Positions 11,864 through 17,514 of a stretch of 17,514 bases of DNA are shown piece after piece (position 1 is the first letter of the stretch; each line of letters opens with the position of its first letter). The stretch lies in NCBI GenBank assembly GCA_964444825.1, contig CAYUIS010000111.1, forward strand, positions 1 to 17,514. The letters run 5' to 3'. A model generated the notes under the pieces. It did no database searches. It had not been told where the DNA came from and was given only the letters and a program-made list of their open reading frames with translations. Source of the DNA: CAYUIS01 sp964444825 (GTDB lineage Bacteria > Chloroflexota > Anaerolineae > B4-G1). The position numbers and the translations under genes were made by a program.

Positions 11864-12802
11864 CTACCGGTATGCGTGTGCGGCCGCGATAGCGATCTTG
11901 AGGTTGTCCCAGTCAGCGTCGCCGGGGAGCGTGCAGTCGGCGCCGAGGATGAAGCGCTCTGGCGCATCCTGGAGCACGCCCTGTACCGCTGCCTCGATCT
12001 CGTCCCGGCTGCCGGTAACGATCGTCCCGTGTCGGTCAAGCCCTCCCATATAGGGCCGGCCAAACAGGCGGGTGGCCTCCCTCGCCGTCATGGTCCGGGA
12101 GCCCACCTTTAGGGGGCAGTTGACTATGTGGCCGGGGTAGTCGAAGAAGGGCGTCAGATCGTCATACCCGCCGTGGTAATCGCAGACGTGGAGGATATTA
12201 AAGGGACAGGTGCTGTTGATCTCGTCCATCACCGCCAGGTCGTACGGCTTGACGCACTCGGCAAAGAGGGCGGGGTCCTCAAAGCGGTGGCTCTCCCCGC
12301 CCTGGGTGGAGGCGTAAAAGCCGTCGACGCCGAGCTTGATGCACTCACGCACGAACCAGAGTATGCTGTCGGTGATGATCTCCATCCCCCGCTTGACCTT
12401 CTCTGGGGCTGTCTTGATCTGTTCCGTGATCATCTGGCGGCTGGTGGTATGCCCGGCCTCCATAAAGGACGAGTACAACGTCTGGATGACCAGCGCCTCT
12501 CCGTTGATCGCCTTTACCAGGCCGGCGACGACGTCCAACTGACCCTGGAAGAACTCGCGCCCGTAGGATGGCATCTTGCCCCAATCGTCGGGCGAAGCGA
12601 TCTCGGGGCGGTGGGGAAAAGAGAATTCGTACTGGATCTTGACGAAATCCATCCCCGTGTGGTGGAAGTAGGAGAGATGCTTGTCGATCGCCGCCTGCCC
12701 GCGGTGGCAGTCGGGCGGAAAGTGGAGAAAGAACGCGGCAGGGATGTAGCCCGGCGTCTGGCCGTCGTCCAACAGAGTGAGGACCTTTTCTCGTTTGTTC
12801 AT
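11864..12802 (-). CDS. Uroporphyrinogen decarboxylase-like (URO-D superfamily) protein
   Basis: This encodes 312 aa. The URO-D TIM-barrel superfamily includes cobamide-dependent methyltransferases (MtaA/CmuA type) as well as true heme-pathway decarboxylases. The protein shows a typical N-terminus (KREKVLTLLDDG), strands around MDFVKIQYEF and GVDGFYASTQGG, and HVCDYHGGYDDL with Cys/His late in the barrel. C-terminal elements include GGLDRHGTI and APERFILGADCTLPGD. It lacks the heme-biosynthesis neighbours. Its pairing with an aldehyde oxidoreductase suggests a catabolic, possibly one-carbon or methyl-transfer, role. I am sure of the superfamily, not of the reaction. Confidence 0.82.
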   Translation of the reverse strand: MNKREKVLTLLDDGQTPGYIPAAFFLHFPPDCHRGQAAIDKHLSYFHHTGMDFVKIQYEFSFPHRPEIASPDDWGKMPSYGREFFQGQLDVVAGLVKAINGEALVIQTLYSSFMEAGHTTSRQMITEQIKTAPEKVKRGMEIITDSILWFVRECIKLGVDGFYASTQGGESHRFEDPALFAECVKPYDLAVMDEINSTCPFNILHVCDYHGGYDDLTPFFDYPGHIVNCPLKVGSRTMTAREATRLFGRPYMGGLDRHGTIVTGSRDEIEAAVQGVLQDAPERFILGADCTLPGDADWDNLKIAIAAAHAYR

Positions 12803-12849
12803 AATCAGCTCGTTTCTACAGGATTTATGGCAACTGCTTGAGGCACACG

Positions 12850-12878
12850 ACTATATACTGCACGGGTGGAAAAGTCAA
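12850..12878 (-). promoter_or_regulatory. Promoter of the URO-D-like/aldehyde oxidoreductase operon
   Basis: On the minus strand TTGACT (12873-12878) and TATAGT (12850-12855) each match the consensus at 5/6, with a 17-nt spacer. The ATG of the URO-D-like gene is 47 nt downstream. Confidence 0.6.
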
Positions 12879-13319
12879 GCCAACGCATTTTGGTGATTAC
12901 CCATAACTTCCCCCGACGGTTCCCGAAGCCAACGGGGAGACAGTCGCGCAGATTGGGTCGAGACACGAGGCCCAACACTCTCCGCTATGGCGCAACCTCT
13001 GCTTGCCTCAGACGGTCTACTCCCCACAGGCAAGCGGCTGATTCTGCAGATCCAGTTGTGAGCAAAGCCGCGCCAGGGTGAAAAACGCCCTCCCATTCCA
13101 CAGCCACAACGTCAATTTGCTCAACTCTGTGACCGGTAGTACAATCTAGCTCATTCAAGTGTTTCCTTCTGCAGAGTAGAGGAGGAGCGTTCCGTGGGTG
13201 ACGCGTAGCGGGCCGACCATCTAGACCATCAAGTTATCCTGGTGTGTGCTTGGCTTTTTTGTTGCGCGGATTCCTAGAACGGTATGCTTGAGCGATTTCG
13301 CGAGAATGCTGGAGAGCTA
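12879..13319. other. Long intergenic region between divergent units
   Basis: No gene is supported here. A perfect 7-bp inverted repeat GCTTGCC (13001-13007)/GGCAAGC (13029-13035) is visible. A T-rich run occurs near 13253. Short open frames have no start signals or recognisable families. Confidence 0.5.
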
Positions 13320-13359
13320 GCGAGAGCGTATGTGGGCTGCTGCACAACCTCTCGCTTTT
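13320..13359 (+). terminator. Hairpin plus T run in the leader of the secreted protein gene
   Basis: GCGAGAG (13320-13326) and CTCTCGC (13349-13355) form a 7-bp stem with a 22-nt loop, followed by TTTT. It lies 137 nt before the start at 13497, so it could be an attenuator or an upstream terminator. The long loop keeps the call weak. Confidence 0.3.
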
Positions 13360-13496
13360 CTGTTAGCAGATCTTTTTTGCGCTTCCTCCTGACTCAAATC
13401 GAGAAATGCTTCCACTTCCACCGCTACAGGCCGTCCCGTGATATGATGTGTAACGAATCTCCCACTCTACTGAATACGCAGGAGGAGCAGAGCAGA

Positions 13497-14810
13497 ATGA
13501 GAATAGCACACATAGTCACTCGAAACCGTCTACTCGTGGTGACGCTCCTGGTTATTACGCTGGTGACGGCCGGTTCAAATCCCAGCTCGGTGGCTCAAGA
13601 CACACTATATCTATATACGGTGTCTCCTCCCTACGATCTTGACGTGACGCCTCCGCCGGATGCGCATTTTGAGATTCCCTTCTGGATTGTGCCGGGCGGC
13701 ATGCGCCAACTCACCATCACGACGTCGTATACCTACAAGTGTTACACCGAGCTTAATCCACTGACGGACAGCGTACAGCTTTCCGCATCGCAATGCGTTC
13801 TGGCGACCAGGGACTATGTTCACAAAGGGAATTCCGCTGCCCGCGAATGGGGTCGGAACTATAACGGGATCTTTAGCCAGCACTGGATAACGGTTGCGGG
13901 TTCTGATCGGCTTATCGCTTTCGGCGGGGGCGAGAACAAGAACGAGGATATCGGGGGAAACTGCGGGCGTGGGGGAACCTGTTGGCAGAACACCATCCAC
14001 ACAGATGTCTTGTGCAGCGAGTGTGCATCGGGATACTGCAACAACCACTACACCGATTGTTGGGAATCATTCAGTGGGCTGATCAATCTATCGTGGCAAT
14101 ACTTTGATGCCGAACATGAGTGGGGGATGCTCCCCCACAATGAGGAAGGTCCGATCATTTGGCCGTCCAATGGGTACACCTATGGCGGGCAGAGATCCTC
14201 CCGGGGTGTTCGCCATCCCCATGGGATCGTCGACCAAGGTTACATCTGGGTCTTTTACGACGAGGCCAGCTATGGTGGTGGGAGTCGTGGCCCTGGCATC
14301 AAAGTGGCCAGGGCGCCGGTTGAAAGTGGGGGTCTGCCCGGGAACTGGAAAACGTACTGCGATGGTGGATGGGTGGACTCACTGCCAGCAGGATTCAGCA
14401 AGGAGAACATAACCTCTTTCTATTCGGAGCAGGGTGGTTGCACGAATCAGATGATACCGACACCTGGTTTTCCGGGTTTCCAGGACAGTTTTGCCGTTGC
14501 AAAGACGGACCAAGGTAGGTACTTTGGCATTGAAGAGCGACATAGCGACGATGTCTGGCAGATCAGGCTCTGGCAGTCGCCGGATTTGCTAAACTGGAGT
14601 CTGGTGCAGACGCTGATATCTACGTCTGGGGATTGGTTTGATGGCGCGTTTCACTACCCTGTCTTTGTGTCAGCCGATGGTTGGCACAATGACCAGATTG
14701 AAGAGAGCGACTTTTATATCGTGGGAACTAGGTTTGGTGTGCTGAGAGCCGTGCGCGTTCAAAGGTCCCCCTTGATCACCAGGATGTACTTGCCAGCGGT
14801 CCTCCGGTAA
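13497..14810 (+). CDS. Secreted Cys-rich protein, beta-propeller/GH-like, YLPxVxR tail
   Basis: This encodes 437 aa from the ATG at 13497. The upstream in-frame region from 13284 is not protein-like, and AGGAGG lies 11 nt before this ATG. Residues 1-33 form a signal peptide (RLLVVTLLVITLVTAG, then SVAQ). The mature part has about a dozen Cys, several in CGRGGTC and CSECASGYC, consistent with an extracytoplasmic disulfide-bonded protein. QSPDLLNWS near residues 360-368 is the SxDLxxW motif seen in five-bladed beta-propeller glycoside hydrolases and phosphorylases (GH32/43/130-like). Catalytic residues cannot be assigned. The protein ends TRMYLPAVLR, the tail also on the 2101-2391 product. Carbohydrate binding or cleavage is an inference. 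Confidence 0.72.
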   Translation: MRIAHIVTRNRLLVVTLLVITLVTAGSNPSSVAQDTLYLYTVSPPYDLDVTPPPDAHFEIPFWIVPGGMRQLTITTSYTYKCYTELNPLTDSVQLSASQCVLATRDYVHKGNSAAREWGRNYNGIFSQHWITVAGSDRLIAFGGGENKNEDIGGNCGRGGTCWQNTIHTDVLCSECASGYCNNHYTDCWESFSGLINLSWQYFDAEHEWGMLPHNEEGPIIWPSNGYTYGGQRSSRGVRHPHGIVDQGYIWVFYDEASYGGGSRGPGIKVARAPVESGGLPGNWKTYCDGGWVDSLPAGFSKENITSFYSEQGGCTNQMIPTPGFPGFQDSFAVAKTDQGRYFGIEERHSDDVWQIRLWQSPDLLNWSLVQTLISTSGDWFDGAFHYPVFVSADGWHNDQIEESDFYIVGTRFGVLRAVRVQRSPLITRMYLPAVLR

Positions 14811-15053
14811 TCCACGACCCCCACGGCCTCGATAGACGCTTGCCGATCTGGCAAGAGATTGCGCCACTCCAGCATTGCCCACTAATCTGAGATTGACCCA
14901 CAAGCGCCAACTAGGGACGTTATTCTCGAAGCAGTCTCTCCAAGCCATTGGAGTGGCTGTACGTTGGGAGGGCAGACCCCGTGAAACGCTTTTGAACCGC
15001 TGCCTATGTTAGCACAGAGGGGCTTGGCTAGATGAACTAACAGCGAGGAATGC
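14811..15053. other. Intergenic region between convergent genes
   Basis: It holds a 6-bp inverted repeat CTTGCC-GATCT-GGCAAG (14839-14855), placed where a terminator for the secreted-protein gene would be, but with no T tract. Nothing else was recognised. Confidence 0.4.
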
Positions 15054-16160
15054 CTACATAACTTTGACACAGACAGGTGTCGGCACATCCACGCTGTGGC
15101 CTGTCGCCACGAGTTCACCTGACGCGGGGTCGAGCCTGAAAGAAACCATGCTGTCCGTGTCCTGATTGGCTGCCAGCAGGAATTCGCCAGCCGGGTCGAC
15201 CGTAAAGTTCCTGGGGGTTTTTCCCTGCGTGCTCTTATGCCCGACACACGCGAGCATACCGTCCATCTGGTCGACGGCATAGATCACAACACTGTCGTGT
15301 CCCCGATTCGAGCCGTAGAGGAACTTGCCCGAGGGAGAGATCTGCACCTCCGCGCAGGTGCTTGCTCCCTCAAAGCCCTCCGGGAGCGTCGAAAGGGTCT
15401 GGATTTCCCGCAGGCTCCCGCTATCCCCATCGTATCGAAAAGCCATCATCGTTGAATCCAGTTCGTTAATGAGATACGCGTACCCGCCCAGGGGGTGCAT
15501 GACGAGCTGGCGCGGGCCAGCACCCGCAGGTACCTCGACCCAGGGCTCTTCGTTCGGTTCCAGTTTGCCCCGGTTCGCGTCAAATCTGTACACCATCAGT
15601 TTGTCGATTCCGAGATCGGGTACGAATGCGTAGCGTCCGGTGTCGTCCAGAGTGACAGCATGGGCGTGAGGGCCGGATTGACGCAAAGGATCGACGCTTG
15701 AACCTTGGTGTTGTATCACATCAGTAGCGTCTCCCAAAGAGCCGTCCTCCCGGATCGGAAGCACGCAGACACTGCCGCTCATGAAATTGGCGACCAGCAC
15801 ATTTCTTCCTGTCTTGTCAACAGTCAGGTGGCAAGGATCTGTTCCATGGGTTGGCTTCCTGTTAAGGAACCTCAGCTTCCCGCTATCCGAGTTCACCGTA
15901 AATGCGCTGATCGCTCCGGTCGGAGCACCCTCGAACTCTTTCAGTTCGTTGACGGCGTACAGGAATCGGTGGGAAGGATCAAAGGCCAGGTAGGATGGGT
16001 TCGGCACTCCTTCGGCCAGACTGATTTGCTTCATTGAGCCCGAGGAGATATCCAGTCTGTACACATAGATACCCTTACCCTTCCCCTCGAGGATCTTTCC
16101 GGTCCCGAACCGGATCGGCTCGGTATATGTTCCGACAAAAACCAGTCTTTGTTTCGACAT
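15054..16160 (-). CDS. Lactonase family protein (6-phosphogluconolactonase-like beta-propeller)
   Basis: This encodes 368 aa and is a seven-bladed-propeller lactonase (COG2706/YbhE type). Repeated blades are visible: PSYLAFDPSHRFLYAVNE, CHLTVDKTGRNVLVANF, HAHAVTLDDTGRYAFVPDLG, RQLVMHPLGGYAYLINE, AEVQISPSGKFLYGSNRG and RNFTVDPAGEFLLAANQ. The end is PTPVCVKVM. The family hydrolyses sugar-acid lactones in oxidative sugar pathways. It is third in an apparent operon after a sugar isomerase-like gene and an SDR dehydrogenase, which together can oxidise a sugar and open the lactone. Confidence 0.9.
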   Translation of the reverse strand: MSKQRLVFVGTYTEPIRFGTGKILEGKGKGIYVYRLDISSGSMKQISLAEGVPNPSYLAFDPSHRFLYAVNELKEFEGAPTGAISAFTVNSDSGKLRFLNRKPTHGTDPCHLTVDKTGRNVLVANFMSGSVCVLPIREDGSLGDATDVIQHQGSSVDPLRQSGPHAHAVTLDDTGRYAFVPDLGIDKLMVYRFDANRGKLEPNEEPWVEVPAGAGPRQLVMHPLGGYAYLINELDSTMMAFRYDGDSGSLREIQTLSTLPEGFEGASTCAEVQISPSGKFLYGSNRGHDSVVIYAVDQMDGMLACVGHKSTQGKTPRNFTVDPAGEFLLAANQDTDSMVSFRLDPASGELVATGHSVDVPTPVCVKVM

Positions 16161-16210
16161 ATCTTATTCTTCTCTTCCTGTTCCCCTAATTGAGAATGAC
16201 GATATGCATC

Positions 16211-17014
16211 CTATGCACACAGCCATCCCCCGTCCACGGGCAGAATATGGCCATTTACGAAACCGGATGCGTCCGAAGCAAGAAAGACAACCGGTCCCAT
16301 CAGATCCTCCAGGTTGCCCAGCCTGTTCATCGGTATCCGCCCCAGGATCCAATCCCGTTTTACAGGGTCCCGGATAAATGGTTCAGAGATCTTGGTGAGG
16401 GTGAATACAGGTGCTATACCATTGACATTGATTCCCCTAGGTCCCCACTCAATAGCCAGGGAACGGGTAAGCTGGTTGACCGCTCCCTTGCTGGGCGCAT
16501 AAGCCAGGTCCTGAGCGCGTCCCTGGAAGCCGCGTACCGATGAGATATTGATTATCTTCCCGTATGACCGTTCCAGCATCCTTTGGCCCACATGCTTGCA
16601 GCAGAGAAAGACCGACTTGACGTTCACATCCATGACACGCTCCCACTCTTTGGTGGAGAAACTCCCGCTCGGCTCAAGATGAACGGTTCCTTGGCTGTTG
16701 AGAAGAATATCGATCTTGCCGTACCTCTTGTGAACCTCCTCAACCATGGATGTCACTTGTTCCTCAATCGTCGCATCGGCAGAAACAAAGGCGGCATCGG
16801 AGCCTAGGGCGGAAAGCATCTCGGCAGTTTCCTCGAGGCCTTCCGGTCCCCTTCCAACCACACAGACATCTGCCCCAGCGCCGGCAAGCGACAGGGCCAT
16901 TGCCTGCCCCAGTCCCCTGGTGCCGCCGACAACGAGCGCGGTCTTTCCCCGAAGTGAAAACCGGTCCAGCACCTGTGCTGCGGCGTCTTCTATCCTGCTT
17001 TCGCTTCTATGCAT
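16211..17014 (-). CDS. Short-chain dehydrogenase/reductase (SDR)
   Basis: This encodes 267 aa. Nucleotide-binding GGTRGLG is at 30-36, and NSQG at 106-109 replaces the usual NNAG. Catalytic S158/S159 lie in NISSVRG, with Y172 and K176 in YAPSK. The C-terminal VDGGW is typical. Length and motifs fit gluconate-5-dehydrogenase/KduD-like classical SDRs. GGAG lies 9 nt before the ATG. The gaps are 36 nt to the upstream isomerase gene and 50 nt to the lactonase gene, so one transcript is likely. It probably oxidises a sugar or sugar acid with NAD(P). Confidence 0.9.
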   Translation of the reverse strand: MHRSESRIEDAAAQVLDRFSLRGKTALVVGGTRGLGQAMALSLAGAGADVCVVGRGPEGLEETAEMLSALGSDAAFVSADATIEEQVTSMVEEVHKRYGKIDILLNSQGTVHLEPSGSFSTKEWERVMDVNVKSVFLCCKHVGQRMLERSYGKIINISSVRGFQGRAQDLAYAPSKGAVNQLTRSLAIEWGPRGINVNGIAPVFTLTKISEPFIRDPVKRDWILGRIPMNRLGNLEDLMGPVVFLASDASGFVNGHILPVDGGWLCA

Positions 17015-17050
17015 TGACCCAAGCTCCAGTCACCTGACATCCTCAAGCCT

Positions 17051-17514
17051 CTAGTTCTCTATCATAATGCCCAGTTCCTGGCACAGGCCTGAGAGGTACG
17101 CTACGCTCAGGAGAACCTCCCGATCCAGGGCTTCTGTTGACGACCGCCCGCGATGCGCGACGCCGGGCACATCCTCCAATTCGATAGAGATCACGTGATC
17201 GTAGCCGACGTCCCGCAGGGCCTGAAGCACCCCTTTCCAATCGATCTTGCCTTTGCCGGGTCGCCAGTGAGCGTTGGTGGTGCCGTCGTTGTCGGAGAAG
17301 TGGGTGTGAAACACGCGCTCTCCCACTTCGTAGATCACCATCTGTGGGATCTCACCCATAGGAAACAGGTGGCTGGGGTCGAAATTCATCCCCAGCGCCG
17401 GCGAGTCGACGTGCTCCAGCAGGCGCACCATAGAGGCAGCATTGCGCATCCAGCGGTAAGGATGCGGCTCCAGGGCGTACTTTACTCCGGCATCCTCGCA
17501 GATAGCGCAGCAGC
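17051..17514 (-). CDS. Sugar phosphate isomerase/epimerase, TIM-barrel (partial, 5' end outside window)
   Basis: The frame is open from the window edge, so the N-terminus is missing. At least 154 residues are present. The metal-site pattern of the xylose-isomerase-like TIM barrel is visible: E in ALEPHPYRW, D and H in NFDPSHLF, H and D in HTHFSDND, and E in SIELED. The protein ends ELGIMIEN. It is the first visible gene of the sugar-catabolic operon. The reaction is probably isomerisation or epimerisation of a ketose or inosose. Family members cannot be separated from this part alone. Confidence 0.85.
   Translation of the reverse strand, partial: CCAICEDAGVKYALEPHPYRWMRNAASMVRLLEHVDSPALGMNFDPSHLFPMGEIPQMVIYEVGERVFHTHFSDNDGTTNAHWRPGKGKIDWKGVLQALRDVGYDHVISIELEDVPGVAHRGRSSTEALDREVLLSVAYLSGLCQELGIMIEN

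Noticed and set aside
12128..12841. Plus-strand open frame opposite the URO-D-like gene
   Set aside because: It lies antisense to a complete URO-D-superfamily gene. Its peptide is the low-complexity type expected from reading high-GC coding DNA backwards.
13284..13496. N-terminal extension of the secreted protein from the ATG at 13284
   Set aside because: The extension is Arg/Cys/Phe-rich and not protein-like. It overlaps a hairpin, whereas the ATG at 13497 has AGGAGG upstream and starts a proper signal peptide.

Overview
The window looks like a chromosomal accessory region of a bacterium related to Chloroflexota (Anaerolineae-like). This is inferred, not proven. Two secreted proteins end in the tail K/R-x-Y-L-P-x-V-x-R, which I know mainly from exported proteins of that phylum. 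The catabolic gene content (tungsten-type aldehyde oxidoreductase, Gfo/Idh/MocA, lactonase, sugar-phosphate isomerase-like genes) fits the same group. No rRNA, tRNA, transposase or integrase is visible.

Region 1 (1-4680, all genes on +) reads as a run of integron gene cassettes without an integrase. Four imperfect inverted-repeat structures of 122-137 nt (124-245, 2542-2678, 3781-3910, 4556-4680) have the layout of attC recombination sites: outer R''/R' boxes and inner arms interrupted by single unpaired bases. They bracket (a) a secreted endosialidase-chaperone (peptidase S74) surface protein, translationally coupled to a small secreted protein, (b) a nucleoside hydrolase lipoprotein, and (c) an AT-richer P-loop kinase-like gene whose stop codon lies within the following site.

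Region 2 (4681-9720) is scarred and modular. Three 5'-truncated copies of a yjbQ/UPF0047 gene (4831-5163, 7570-8005, 8671-8924) and a scrap of a DUF72 gene separate functional modules. These modules are an MDR dehydrogenase plus Gfo/Idh/MocA oxidoreductase operon (-), a RelB/Phd-RelE toxin-antitoxin pair (+), and a VapB-VapC pair (-) with a near-perfect sigma70 promoter and a 10-bp palindromic operator. The yjbQ copies have been invaded by short hairpin-forming insertions of about 16-56 nt. Several keep the reading frame, one is nested in another, and the same codon is interrupted in all three copies.

Region 3 (9863-12878) is a minus-strand pair, a uroporphyrinogen-decarboxylase-like protein followed by a tungsten/molybdenum aldehyde ferredoxin oxidoreductase, with a recognisable promoter upstream. 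Region 4 (13497-14810, +) is a secreted, cysteine-rich, probably beta-propeller carbohydrate-active-like protein with the YLPxVxR tail. Region 5 (15054-17514, -) is a compact sugar-catabolic operon: TIM-barrel isomerase/epimerase (cut by the window edge), SDR dehydrogenase and lactonase.

The parts most worth a second look are the integrase-less attC array and the mini-hairpin invasion of the repeated yjbQ fragments.
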